Assembly (NCBI RefSeq): GCF_018141425.1
Contig: NZ_CP058561.1
Span: forward strand, 2,542,001-2,606,000
Length of the DNA stretch: 64,000 nt
Direction of reading: 5' to 3'
Source of the DNA: Vallitalea guaymasensis
GTDB lineage: Bacteria > Bacillota > Clostridia > Lachnospirales > Vallitaleaceae
Position numbers and translations under genes: made by a program. The stretch's first letter is position 1. Every line of letters starts with the position of its first letter. Shown piece after piece: positions 45,019 through 62,355 of the stretch. The notes below the pieces were generated by a model. That model had not been told where the DNA came from. It made no database searches and saw only the letters and a list, made by a program, of their open reading frames with translations.

Positions 45019-46158
45019 TTGAAGGAACAAAGGATAAAAATTTTTTTAATAATGCTGTTGGTTATAGTATCTATAACTGCATATGTTCTAGTTATTAGGC
45101 CTAAAGGTTTTGGGTTCGTTAGTGGGAAAGTCAAATTAGAGGTATTAAATAACCTTGAATATAATCCTACTGATAAAGTACATATAAGTAAGTTAGGAAA
45201 AAACATAGTAAGATCTTCAAAAGATGGTGTTACTATGATGGATACTAATGGGACAACCATATGGGATAAGACTTTCAATATGATGAATCCAAAAGTTATC
45301 AAAGAGAATAATTATTTAGCAGTAGCAGATATATCTGCTAGGGATCTGTATCTGTTTGATGAAAACGGTTTTGTTAGAGATTATAATGTTGGTTCTCCGA
45401 TTCTAATGTTTGATATTAATGAGAATGGAATAGTTGCAATCATTGGACAGAAAAACAAAGGACATGTTATAGAGCTTTTTGATGCAGATGGAACTAAGTT
45501 AATACATAGAGAGACATTTACTGAAAATGATGGGTATCCTTTAGCTTTTGATATTTCTGAAGATGGTTCTAAAATGGTTACCAGTTATCTTTACGTTAAA
45601 GGGAATTCTCTAGTATCCAATTTAACATTCTTCAATTTTAGTGATAATGGCAGTGATTATGCTGAAAGAGTAACAGGAGGCTTTAGCATTGATGAAACTG
45701 TGGTTCCTGAAATCAGATTTTTGGATAATGAGCATGTTGCTGCTGTAGGAGATAACGGGATTCTCTTTTATAAGGTAAATGTAATACCTGAAGAAATACA
45801 AAAAATAGAAGTACCTAATGAAATAAACAAGGTCAACTATACAGAGGATAAACTACTTGTTCTCTATGGAAGACCTATTAAAAACGAAGATAATTATAAG
45901 GATAACAGTCTAGTTACATACAATAAAGAAGGAAAATCATTAAACGTAACAGAATTTGATAATGAAATAACTAGATTAATAGGAAATGAAAACAAGTATT
46001 ATGTTGAAAGCGAATTATTTATTAGAGAATATTATAATGGTAAAATAAATTGGGAGTCTACTGTAAAAGGTGATGTCAAAGATATTATGCCCCTTGGTAA
46101 TAATACTTTCTTGATTGTTTTACAAAATGAGTATGAGGTAGTAAAATTAACAAAATAA
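45019..46158 (+). CDS. DUF5711-type membrane-anchored beta-propeller-like protein
   Basis: This roughly 379-residue protein has one N-terminal membrane segment (about 9-28) followed by repeated short beta motifs ending in Asp/Gly turns (VTMMDTNGTTIWDKT, LYLFDENGFV, IELFDADGTKL, ALAFDISEDGSK-like), suggesting an extracytoplasmic propeller. TTG 45019 is preferred, 6 bases after AGGTG; GTG 45010 would overlap the previous stop. I recall the family as DUF5711 of clostridia, function unknown. It lies between a permease and a CvpA gene. Confidence 0.7.
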   Translation: MKEQRIKIFLIMLLVIVSITAYVLVIRPKGFGFVSGKVKLEVLNNLEYNPTDKVHISKLGKNIVRSSKDGVTMMDTNGTTIWDKTFNMMNPKVIKENNYLAVADISARDLYLFDENGFVRDYNVGSPILMFDINENGIVAIIGQKNKGHVIELFDADGTKLIHRETFTENDGYPLAFDISEDGSKMVTSYLYVKGNSLVSNLTFFNFSDNGSDYAERVTGGFSIDETVVPEIRFLDNEHVAAVGDNGILFYKVNVIPEEIQKIEVPNEINKVNYTEDKLLVLYGRPIKNEDNYKDNSLVTYNKEGKSLNVTEFDNEITRLIGNENKYYVESELFIREYYNGKINWESTVKGDVKDIMPLGNNTFLIVLQNEYEVVKLTK

Positions 46159-46170
46159 GGAGGATATAAG

Positions 46171-46875
46171 ATGACTTGGTTAGATATAGTGGTAGTAGGA
46201 ATTATTGCAATCTGTGCAATTATAGCCTATCAGAGAGGACTAATTAAGACTCTTTTCAGTTTTGTTTCATTGATTATATCAGTTGTGCTTACTATGTATA
46301 TATATCCACATGTAAGTGAGTTCTTGATTAAGAATACAGGGGTATATGGCTCTATAAAGAATTCCATAATTGGCTTATTGAATTTAAATAGTGCTACTGA
46401 AAACGTTAATTCAACAGGAGAACAAATCAATTTTATTAATCAGTTAAATTTGCCTGAACAATTTAAACATATATTGGTGACTAATAATAATAGTGAGGTA
46501 TATAATCTACTTAATGTAAATAGTATAGGTGATTACATAGGTGGTTTGATTGCTACTTTAATAATAAATATTATTTCATTTCTAGGAGTATTTATTGTAG
46601 TTACTATTCTTGTTAAGATAATAATTAATCTACTTGATTTAGTTAGTAAATTACCAGTTCTTAATCAAATAAATAAAATAGGAGGATTAGTTCTAGGTGC
46701 TATCAAAGGAGTTATAATAGTATGGATTTTATTCTTGGTTATTTCTCTAATGAGTACTAATCCAAATCTGAACAATGTTTTTGATACATTAAAAGTGTCT
46801 GAAGTTGCTAGATATTTATATGATAATAATTTATTGATGAATTTTGTTACTAATATTAAAAAGAGTATTGTATAG
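46171..46875 (+). CDS. CvpA family membrane protein
   Basis: This 234-residue protein has four predicted membrane segments and the CvpA start WLDIVVVGIIAICAIIAYQRGLIKTLFSF, plus the C-terminal GGLVLGAIKGVIIVWILFLVISL. The family is linked to colicin V export and to envelope or peptidoglycan functions. A hydrophilic insertion (about 62-125, Asn-rich) sits between helices 2 and 3. ATG follows AGGAGG. It is the last gene before the rRNA region. Confidence 0.85.
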   Translation: MTWLDIVVVGIIAICAIIAYQRGLIKTLFSFVSLIISVVLTMYIYPHVSEFLIKNTGVYGSIKNSIIGLLNLNSATENVNSTGEQINFINQLNLPEQFKHILVTNNNSEVYNLLNVNSIGDYIGGLIATLIINIISFLGVFIVVTILVKIIINLLDLVSKLPVLNQINKIGGLVLGAIKGVIIVWILFLVISLMSTNPNLNNVFDTLKVSEVARYLYDNNLLMNFVTNIKKSIV

Positions 46876-46950
46876 ATATCCAATTTCAATTAATAGCTGT
46901 AAATAAATTAAAAGTAATTCAATTATAGAATGTTTTTTATGGTAGGGTAA

Positions 46951-46990
46951 AAAGTCTAGATCCTAAAGTAGGATTTAGGCTTTATTTAGT
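46951..46990 (+). terminator. Terminator after cvpA
   Basis: AAAGTCTAGATCCT pairs with AGGATTTAGGCTTT with two G-T pairs, followed by ATTTAGTTTTT. Confidence 0.65.
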
Positions 46991-47194
46991 TTTTACTTTA
47001 AGTACTTCATAAATAAATTTTAAATAAAAATAAATTTTTTTTCTATAGAAACAGCATAATTTGAATTAATATAGGAAAAAATATATTTTAGTTTTATACA
47101 TTTATCAGATGGTGTAAAGCCAGTATATAACAGGGTTTACACCATATATAATTTATAAATATTAATTACTGATTAAAAAATATTTGAAAAACGC

Positions 47195-47223
47195 TTGACT
47201 TTGATTATGTGGGGTGATATAAT
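47195..47223 (+). promoter_or_regulatory. Promoter of first rRNA operon
   Basis: TTGACT (47195-47200), a 17-base spacer and TATAAT (47218-47223). Confidence 0.85.
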
Positions 47224-47402
47224 TCTCTTCGCTGACAAATAAGGCAGCAAACACAGGAACAACACAGAACCTTGAAAACTGAACAGTGAAACAACCAAAA
47301 ACTTAGTAATAAGTTTTACCCAAGAAAATTCCTTAGTAAATTAATGGATAAAGACGATAGTCTATAAAATATAAGCCAGAGCAATCTGGTCAAGATGAAA
47401 CT

Positions 47403-48937
<1,535 letters not shown>

Positions 48938-49157
48938 AAAATAAGAGAAGCCGAGGCTAATCTTATAAAAGCACTAAGGACTTATGGAATAAAACTAATT
49001 AATTAAGTGGAGATTAATTTTTTAACTAAGTTCATCTAAAATTTGATATTCTCTAAGAATCACAGAGAAAATCAAATCAAGATTTACTAAAGTTAAAATA
49101 TTAATTGATTGTTTCACTGTTGAGTATTCAAGGAACAACAAAAGAATACAGAAAATT

Positions 49158-49274
49158 TCTGGTGGCGATGCGTTTTTGGGAAACACCCGTTCTCATACCG
49201 AACACGATGGTTAAGCCATTAACGGCCGATGGTACTTGGTTGGAGACGACCTGGGAGAGTAGGTGGCTGCCAGA
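49158..49274 (+). rRNA. rrf: 5S ribosomal RNA, copy 1 (between 16S and 23S)
   Basis: A 117-base 5S with terminal pairing TCTGG/CCAGA and the conserved CACCCGTTCTCATACCGAACACG core. It lies 224 bases after the 16S gene and before the 23S gene, not at the usual place after 23S. Confidence 0.95.
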
Positions 49275-49747
49275 TTACCAGTTTTACTTTAACTTCATAT
49301 GACACTATCAAAATTCTTTAAGATGATTAAAGAATTTAGTTATCAGTTATAGGAAATGTAAGTAAAAAAAAATAAAAAAGTGCTTGACACAACGCTGGTG
49401 ACTATGATAATATATCCTAGCGCTTAACACAAGCCAAACAAAGAAACAAAAAAAGATTTATAATGAAAGAGATCGTTTTACATACGTAAAGCCGACTCTT
49501 AAATGAACATTGAAAACTACACATTGTAAGTTATTAATCTGATCTGTTATTGATGATAAGTCATTGATAAGAAGAGAAGAAGAAATAACTAGACATCAAA
49601 TAATCAATATCCTTGAAATAAATAGTAACCATATGTCGCATATGGAAAACTGTGAAAACAAGAAAAACCAAAGCAACAACAAGCTACGAGAATCAAAAGA
49701 TTCTATAAAATAACTTGTAAATCTTAGCTCTTAGATGACTAAACATA
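49275..49747 (+). other. Spacer between 5S and 23S, operon 1
   Basis: This 473-base spacer has no tRNA. It contains an AT-rich hairpin (49311-49337), a promoter (49384-49413), a block with ATTGAAAACTACACATTG, similar in style to the leader before 16S, and a 3' part that can pair with the region after 23S to form the processing stem. From about 49487 on it is nearly identical to the spacer of operon 2. Confidence 0.75.
49384..49413 (+). promoter_or_regulatory. Internal promoter before 23S, operon 1
   Basis: TTGACA (49384-49389) is followed after 16-18 bases by GATAATAT (49406-49413). It would transcribe 23S separately from 16S-5S. Confidence 0.65.
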
Positions 49748-52644
<2,897 letters not shown>

Positions 52645-52782
52645 TAAGTACATCAAAGAGATTTGAATGTATGATAGTTAAGCTAAGAGTTAAGATATAT
52701 AAGTTATGTAGCTTTGCAGAGGTTGATATGATGATTTGTTGTTAAACAATGTGTTGTTTTGAATGTTTATATAATAATTAAA

Positions 52783-52808
52783 AGTTAGGAATATCCTAAC
52801 TATTTTTT
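52783..52808 (+). terminator. Terminator after 23S, operon 1
   Basis: AGTTAGGA-ATA-TCCTAACT is followed by ATTTTTT. It separates the first operon from the tRNA-Met gene. Confidence 0.8.
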
Positions 52809-52830
52809 ACCAATAATTATAATAACATCT

Positions 52831-52904
52831 GGCGGAGTAGCTCAGATGGCTAGAGCATACGGTTCATACCCGTAGTGTCAACGGTTCGACTCCGTTCTCC
52901 GCTA
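52831..52904 (+). tRNA. tRNA-Met (CAT), elongator type
   Basis: A cloverleaf with acceptor GGCGGAG/CTCCGCT, D-arm AGCTCAGATGGCTAGAGC, anticodon CAT at 52865-52867 and T-arm ACGGTTCGACTCCGT. It has a paired first base and lacks the GGG/CCC anticodon stem, so it is not the initiator. A tRNA-Ile2 (lysidine) is possible but less likely. No CCA encoded. Confidence 0.9.
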
Positions 52905-52959
52905 TTCAAGCTAATTTATTAATTAGTTTGCAAAAAAAGAAAAAAACTAAAAAAAATTG

Positions 52960-52988
52960 TTGACACATTGCAATGTATATGATAAAAT
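52960..52988 (+). promoter_or_regulatory. Promoter of second rRNA operon
   Basis: TTGACA (52960-52965), a 17-base spacer and TAAAAT (52983-52988). Different in sequence from the first operon's promoter, while the leader after it is almost the same. Confidence 0.85.
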
Positions 52989-53148
52989 ATACTTCGTTGT
53001 CTCAACAACACAGAACCTTGAAAACTGAACAGTGAAACAACCAAAAACTTAGTAATAAGTTTTACCCAAGAAAATTCCTTAGTAAATTAATGGATAAGAC
53101 GATAGTCTATAAAATATAAAGCCAGAGCAATCTGGTCAAGATGAAACT

Positions 53149-54683
<1,535 letters not shown>

Positions 54684-54800
54684 AAAATAAGAGAAGCCGA
54701 GGCTAATCTTATAAAAGCACTAAGGACTTAGGTAAAAGACTAAGGTAATTAGTTGTTTCACTGTTGAGTATTCAAGGAACACAAAAGAATACAGAAAATT

Positions 54801-54917
54801 TCTGGTGGCGATGCGTTTTTGGGAAACACCCGTTCTCATACCGAACACGATGGTTAAGCCATTAACGGCCGATGGTACTTGGTTGGAGACGACCTGGGAG
54901 AGTAGGTGGCTGCCAGA
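54801..54917 (+). rRNA. rrf: 5S ribosomal RNA, copy 2 (between 16S and 23S)
   Basis: Identical by eye to copy 1. It lies 121 bases after 16S, ahead of tRNA-Ile and tRNA-Ala. Confidence 0.95.
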
Positions 54918-54947
54918 TTACAAATACTTACACGCCTAGCGTGTTAT

Positions 54948-55024
<77 letters not shown>

Positions 55025-55058
55025 AAATAAAATTAAATAATATAACATAAATGACCCT

Positions 55059-55131
55059 GGGGGTATAGCTCAGTTGGGAGAGCACCTGCCTTGCAAGCAG
55101 GGGGTCAGGAGTTCGAATCTCCTTATCTCCA
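55059..55131 (+). tRNA. tRNA-Ala (TGC)
   Basis: Acceptor GGGGGTA/TATCTCC (two G-T pairs), D-arm AGCTCAGTTGGGAGAGC and anticodon TGC at 55092-55094. No CCA encoded. Confidence 0.96.
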
Positions 55132-55479
55132 CTGTCTCTTGAAAAAGAGACTTGACAAACAAAGCAAGCTGTGATAACATAGCTAAGCTGTTTGAAAAAG
55201 ATTAAGTTTTGCATCTGCAAAGCCGACTCTTAAATGAACATTGAAAACTACACATTGTAAGTTATTAATCCAATCGGACTATTGATGATAAGTCATTGAT
55301 AAGAAGAGAAGAAGAAATAACTAGACATCAAATAATCAATATCCTTGAAATAAATAGTAACCATATGTCGCATATGGAAAACTGTGAAAACAAGAAAAAC
55401 CAAAGCAACAACAAGCTACGAGAATCAAAAGATTCTATAAAATAACTTGTAAATCTTAGCTCTTAGATGACTAAACATA
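55132..55479 (+). other. Spacer between tRNA-Ala and 23S, operon 2
   Basis: A 348-base spacer. A perfect hairpin, GTCTCTT-GAAA-AAGAGAC (55134-55151), is followed by promoter TTGACA...TAACAT (55152-55180) and the same pre-23S leader as in operon 1. No gene. Confidence 0.75.
55152..55180 (+). promoter_or_regulatory. Internal promoter before 23S, operon 2
   Basis: TTGACA (55152-55157), a 17-base spacer and TAACAT (55175-55180). Confidence 0.6.
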
Positions 55480-58376
<2,897 letters not shown>

Positions 58377-58511
58377 TAAGTACATCAAAGAGATTTGAGT
58401 GTATGATAGTTAAGCTAAGAGTTAAGATATATAAGTTATGTAGCTTTGCAAAGGTTGATAAGATGATTTGTTGATGACAATGTGTTGTTTTGAATGTTTA
58501 TGTAAAAGTAT

Positions 58512-58583
<72 letters not shown>

Positions 58584-58593
58584 TTTATAATAA

Positions 58594-58665
58594 GGCTCGT
58601 TGGTCAAGCGGTTAAGACACCGCCCTTTCACGGCGGTAACAGGGGTTCGATTCCCCTACGAGTCA
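58594..58665 (+). tRNA. tRNA-Glu (TTC)
   Basis: Acceptor GGCTCGT/ACGAGTC, anticodon stem CCGCC/GGCGG with anticodon TTC at 58627-58629, T-arm AGGGGTTCGATTCCCCT. Only 10 bases after tRNA-Asn. Confidence 0.96.
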
Positions 58666-58668
58666 TTT

Positions 58669-58783
58669 TCGGTGGTAATGCGTTTATGGGAAACACCCGT
58701 TCTCATACCGAACACGATGGTTAAGACATAAACGGTCGATGGTACTTAGTTGGAGACGACTTGGGAGAGTAGATGGCTGCCGA
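58669..58783 (+). rRNA. rrf: 5S ribosomal RNA, copy 3 (divergent, after 23S)
   Basis: This 115-base 5S has ends TCGG/CCGA and differs from copies 1 and 2 at about ten positions, with several changes in helices (for example ACATAAACGGTCGAT versus CCATTAACGGCCGAT). Some are compensating, so it is probably functional. It sits at the usual 5S place, after 23S, between tRNA-Glu and tRNA-Cys. Confidence 0.92.
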
Positions 58784-58791
58784 TTTTGTTA

Positions 58792-58821
58792 TTGACAAAA
58801 TTAATGCACTATGCATATAAT
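58792..58821 (+). promoter_or_regulatory. Promoter of tRNA-Cys/tRNA-fMet unit
   Basis: TTGACA (58792-58797), an 18-base spacer and TATAAT (58816-58821), directly before tRNA-Cys. Confidence 0.7.
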
Positions 58822-58828
58822 AAATTAT

Positions 58829-58899
58829 GGCGCCATAGCCAAGTGGTAAGGCAGAGGTCTGCAACACCTTCATCATCGGTTCAAATCCGATTGGCGCCT
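58829..58899 (+). tRNA. tRNA-Cys (GCA)
   Basis: Acceptor GGCGCCA/TGGCGCC, anticodon GCA at 58861-58863, discriminator T as expected for Cys. No CCA encoded. It begins only about 7 bases after the -10 box. Confidence 0.95.
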
Positions 58900-58924
58900 T
58901 CGAAACATTTTAATTTTATAATGG

Positions 58925-58998
<74 letters not shown>

Positions 58999-59003
58999 TT
59001 ACT

Positions 59004-59027
59004 AACAGCTTATTAGCTGTTTTTTTA
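59004..59027 (+). terminator. Terminator of the rRNA/tRNA region
   Basis: AACAGCT-TATT-AGCTGTT followed by TTTTTT. It ends the long stable-RNA block. Confidence 0.9.
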
Positions 59028-59245
59028 TTGCTCTTATCTAACATAAGAATCTGTAATTAATAGTAAATAGCTATTATGATTGTCTATAATTAATCATATA
59101 TAGAAGGATACTATACTGATTTATTAGGGGAAGTAATATATTGTTCATCTAATAATTTACTTTTCTATTAGAGTAAGTATAGATTAGGCAAAAATAAATA
59201 GATGATAATCAATACAATTATCATCTACAAAGATAAGATTTGTTA

Positions 59246-60124
59246 TTAGCATTGTTTCTTTTTCATTTCAACTTCTGATATAAGTATAGCTATAAAGATA
59301 ACAATACAGCCTAATATTAATTTGATATTCAGTGATTCCTTCAATAATATTACAGAAAAGATTGTTCCAAATACAGATTCAGTTGATAAGAATATTGCTG
59401 CTTTATTAGCTGGTACTTTCTTCTGAGCATAAGTCTGAATGAAGAATGCAATAGAAGTACAGAAAATACCTAAATATAGAATAGCTAAAATAGCATTTGG
59501 GGTTATGTCCAATTTAACCGTATTAATGTCCATTACAACAAAGGATATTAAAGATAAAATAAATGCTACATACATCTGTATAATAGAAAGTTTTATAGGA
59601 TTGATTTTCTTACTATAATGACCATTAAATACTATATGCAGTGCAAAGAAAACAGCACATATCAAAGTTAGTAAATCACCTAAATTAACACCTGTAGCTG
59701 TATCTAATGTTAATAAACCAATTCCAATAAAACAAATGATCGCTGATAAAAATGATTTAAGTGGGGGCTTCTTACAGTATAGTATCCAACATAAGAATGG
59801 AACGATAATTACATTTACACCTGTTAAAAAAGCATTTTTTGATGGCGTAGTATATAGTATTCCAAAGGTTTGAAATATAAAACCTAGAAAGAGGAATAAG
59901 CCAACAATAAAACCATCTATAATATCTGATTTTGAGATAGTTTTAAGATGTTTAAAGAAAATAATACTAAGCATAATGGCTGCGGTCAAGAATCTTAGGG
60001 TTAGTATTAATATAGGAGTAGCCCCCATGTTTAAAGCTATTTTGGAGGCTATGAATCCACTACCCCAGATTATTGCTACAATAAATAAAAGACCTTCGTA
60101 TAAATATTTTTTTGATTTTAACAT
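59246..60124 (-). CDS. EamA/DMT-family transporter
   Basis: This 292-residue protein has about 10 membrane segments in two EamA repeats: FIVAIIWGSGFIASKIALNMG near the N-terminus and LSTESVFGTIFSVILLKESL near the C-terminus. Such drug/metabolite transporters export amino acids or other small molecules. ATG 60124 follows GTGGTGAA. Single gene, convergent with the tRNA block. Confidence 0.85.
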   Translation of the reverse strand: MLKSKKYLYEGLLFIVAIIWGSGFIASKIALNMGATPILILTLRFLTAAIMLSIIFFKHLKTISKSDIIDGFIVGLFLFLGFIFQTFGILYTTPSKNAFLTGVNVIIVPFLCWILYCKKPPLKSFLSAIICFIGIGLLTLDTATGVNLGDLLTLICAVFFALHIVFNGHYSKKINPIKLSIIQMYVAFILSLISFVVMDINTVKLDITPNAILAILYLGIFCTSIAFFIQTYAQKKVPANKAAIFLSTESVFGTIFSVILLKESLNIKLILGCIVIFIAILISEVEMKKKQC

Positions 60125-60401
60125 ATGTATTCACCACAAATTAGAGATACCCAAACAAAACTAAAGTTATGTTAGTTATAAAAAACTACTGATTCTAATT
60201 AATTCCTTTCTTAATGTAATATTCATCAAAACTTTTGCTTGATAGCATAACTATAACATGAGATAGTGATACAGGTAAATAAAAATATTGAATATGCATA
60301 TTATTTAAACACAGATTATATTTACTATTACATGGATTTAATTTATAATAGTATGCAGGATAATTTTATTAATAAAAGTTAATAATTAATAGAGGTGATT
60401 A

Positions 60402-60581
60402 ATGATGGATATAAAAGTAGGAAATATTATACACTTAAAAAAACAACATCCTTGTGGAAGCCATGAATGGGAAGTACTTAGAACTGGAATTGATTTTAGA
60501 ATAAAATGTTTAGGATGCGGTCACCAGGTAATGATCCCAAGAAAGAAATTAGAAAAGAATATCAAAAATATCAAAGAATAG
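60402..60581 (+). CDS. DUF951 family small protein (YyzM-like)
   Basis: This 59-residue protein contains HPCGSHEWEVLRTGIDFRI and KCLGCGHQVMIPRKKLEK, the two signatures of DUF951, with Cys/His positions suggesting a zinc site (HPCG, CLGCGH). Two ATGs (60402 and 60405) follow AGAGGTG. In B. subtilis the same family (yyzM) lies next to rpsF, as here. Function unknown. Confidence 0.88.
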   Translation: MMDIKVGNIIHLKKQHPCGSHEWEVLRTGIDFRIKCLGCGHQVMIPRKKLEKNIKNIKE

Positions 60582-60621
60582 TGATATCCTTTATATATTA
60601 GTATAAAATATAAATTTCTTA

Positions 60622-60650
60622 TTGCATAATGTGAAGAACTGTGTTAATAT
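60622..60650 (+). promoter_or_regulatory. Promoter of rpsF-ssb-rpsR
   Basis: TTGCAT (60622-60627), a 17-base spacer and TAATAT (60645-60650). Confidence 0.6.
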
Positions 60651-60697
60651 ATTAAATTGTAGTGTGACGATAAAATAGTAATTTTATGTCAAGCTAT

Positions 60698-60748
60698 ATA
60701 ATCATTATTGTAATGATTATTATCCTTGCTCTTATTATTAATAAGGGC
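60698..60748 (+). promoter_or_regulatory. rpsF leader with two hairpins
   Basis: A perfect palindrome, ATAATCATTA-TTG-TAATGATTAT (60698-60720), is followed by a 9-bp stem (GCTCTTATT with AATAAGGGC, 60728-60748), both between the promoter and the SD of rpsF. In many bacteria S6:S18 bind the rpsF leader to repress the operon; these stems could serve that, although I do not see the CCG bulge that defines the known motif. The palindrome could also be a DNA operator. Confidence 0.45.
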
Positions 60749-60773
60749 CAAAGTCCAAAAGGAGGTGTAATTA

Positions 60774-61061
60774 ATGAATAATTACGAATTAGCAGTTGTA
60801 ATCAACGGGAAAGTTGAAACAGAAGTTAAAGAAGCCGCTTTAGAAAAAATCAAAGGTTATATTGAAAGATTTGGTGGTACTATCGGTGAAATCGACGACT
60901 GGGGAAAAAGAAGACTAGCTTACGAAATTGATAAAGTAAAAGAAGGGTATTATTACTTTATTAAATTCCAATCATCTTCTGATGCGCCAGCTGAGATTGA
61001 AAAAAGAATCCGTATTATGGAACCTGTTTTAAGATTCTTATTTAAGAGATTAGAAGACTAA
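60774..61061 (+). CDS. rpsF: Ribosomal protein bS6
   Basis: A 95-residue small-subunit protein with NNYELAVVI, the WGKRRLAYEI motif and KEGYYYFIKF, and a C-terminal RIMEPVLRFLFKRLED. SD AAAGGAGG. It forms a heterodimer with S18, encoded two genes later. Confidence 0.96.
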   Translation: MNNYELAVVINGKVETEVKEAALEKIKGYIERFGGTIGEIDDWGKRRLAYEIDKVKEGYYYFIKFQSSSDAPAEIEKRIRIMEPVLRFLFKRLED

Positions 61062-61080
61062 TTTTAAGGGGGTAATGTTT

Positions 61081-61521
61081 ATGAATAAAGTTATATTGAT
61101 GGGGAGATTAACAAAGGATCCAGAAGTGAGATACACACAAAGTACTCAACCTGTCGCAATTGTTAGATATACATTAGCAGTTAACAGACGTTTCAAACGA
61201 GATGGAGAGGCAGATGCTGATTTCATTAACATTGTATCCTTTGGAAGAGATGGAGAATTTGTAGAAAAATACTTCAAAAAAGGTCAACTTATTTCTGTAG
61301 TTGGAAGACTTCAGATAAGAACTTACGATGATTCACAGGGAAATAGAAGATGGTTTACTGAAGTAGTTACAGAAGAGGTACACTTTGCTGAAAGTAAATC
61401 TTCATTTGAACAAAGAAAATCTATGGAACCAAATGAAACATCTGTTCCAGCACCAGAGAATAATAATGCCGATGGGTTTGTTCCTATAGACGAAAGTTTT
61501 GATGACGACCTACCATTTTAG
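61081..61521 (+). CDS. ssb: Single-stranded DNA-binding protein
   Basis: This 146-residue protein has an OB fold starting MNKVILMGRLTKDPEVRYT, with the typical FINIVSFGRDGEFVEKYFKKGQ, and ends with an acidic tail SFDDDLPF that recruits repair proteins. ATG 61081 is preferred over ATG 61075 because of spacing from AAGGGGG. It lies between rpsF and rpsR, as usual in Firmicutes. Confidence 0.96.
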   Translation: MNKVILMGRLTKDPEVRYTQSTQPVAIVRYTLAVNRRFKRDGEADADFINIVSFGRDGEFVEKYFKKGQLISVVGRLQIRTYDDSQGNRRWFTEVVTEEVHFAESKSSFEQRKSMEPNETSVPAPENNNADGFVPIDESFDDDLPF

Positions 61522-61554
61522 GTATAATATGATTTTTATAAAGGAGGTAAAATA

Positions 61555-61791
61555 ATGGCTTTCCAAAAAAGAAAAGGCGGAAGAAGAAAAAAACGTATTT
61601 GTATTTTTTGTGCAGACAAAAAAGCAACAATTAATTATAAAGATGTAAATAAATTAAAAAGATATGTTTCCGAAAGAGGAAAAATTCTTCCAAGAAGAAT
61701 CACTGGAAATTGTGCTAAACATCAAAGAGCATTAACAGTAGCTATTAAACAAGCAAGACATATAGCATTAATGCCTTATACAGTTGATTAA
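61555..61791 (+). CDS. rpsR: Ribosomal protein bS18 (zinc-binding form)
   Basis: This 78-residue protein has [11 protein letters not shown] near the N-terminus and NCAKHQRAL near the C-terminus, which together give a Cys/His set for a zinc ribbon. This is the C+ form, implying no zinc-sparing replacement here. SD AAAGGAGG. Confidence 0.96.
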   Translation: MAFQKRKGGRRKKRICIFCADKKATINYKDVNKLKRYVSERGKILPRRITGNCAKHQRALTVAIKQARHIALMPYTVD

Positions 61792-61805
61792 TATAGATAT
61801 TTTAG

Positions 61806-61830
61806 GGCTCTGAGTAATCAGAGCCTTTAT
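61806..61830 (+). terminator. Terminator after rpsR
   Basis: GGCTCTGA-GTAA-TCAGAGCC followed by TTTATTAATT. Confidence 0.88.
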
Positions 61831-61980
61831 TAATTATTTGACATGAACTCATTAATATAATTTCTTAACTTTTCATATCTTCCATTAAATGTTATAATAT
61901 GATTAATCTATGTAAATAGATAAAATAACTTATGTCAAATAGATATAAATAATTATAAAAAGTAAAAGGGGACTGTAGTT

Positions 61981-62310
61981 ATGTCTATGTATAAAGGGGA
62001 CTTTGATATTACTAAGACCATTAGGATTATTGAAAGGTTAAAAAGTCAGCTGCTTTCAAATGTATCTGCTTTGTTTTCAAACATGGCTGAAGGCAATACA
62101 GGTGACAATAATGAGAATATTGATATTTTAGCTGATATAATTATTCTTTCTTATTTATTATCGGATAGATTAGGTGTTTCAAACGAAGCTCTTGATGTTA
62201 AATTAATAAATAAATTACGTTTGGCTAGTTTACAGGATGCTGAGAATTCTGAATGGGTACAAGAGATACTTACATTATCAAAACATCTTAATAAGTCTAG
62301 ACAAATATAG
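61981..62310 (+). CDS. MazG-like family small protein
   Basis: This 109-residue, mainly helical protein starts with FDITKTIRIIERLKSQLLSNVSALF, then DILADIIILSYLLSDRLGV, which match a short MazG-like family found in clostridia near ssb/rpsR. It lacks the clear EExxD metal sites of active MazG pyrophosphohydrolases (the acidic ENIDILAD is the only candidate). SD AAAGGGG. Function uncertain. Confidence 0.7.
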   Translation: MSMYKGDFDITKTIRIIERLKSQLLSNVSALFSNMAEGNTGDNNENIDILADIIILSYLLSDRLGVSNEALDVKLINKLRLASLQDAENSEWVQEILTLSKHLNKSRQI

Positions 62311-62355
62311 ATATACAATATATTTTGAATGTATTTCAAAATATAGGAGGTTATT

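Larger units (their letters stand above)
46876..47402. other. Spacer between cvpA and first rRNA operon
   Basis: This 527-base gap holds a terminator-like hairpin (46951-46983), an inverted repeat ATGGTGTAAA (47109-47118 with 47136-47145), the first rRNA promoter and a leader of about 180 bases with GAACCTTGAAAACTGAACAG (antitermination/processing type). TTCCTTAG in the leader can pair with CTAAGGAA just after the 16S gene, forming the processing stem. No coding frame. Confidence 0.7.

Noticed and set aside
52906-52931. Hairpin CAAGCTAATT/AATTAGTTTG after tRNA-Met as a terminator
   Set aside because: It is followed by an A run, not T, on the plus strand.
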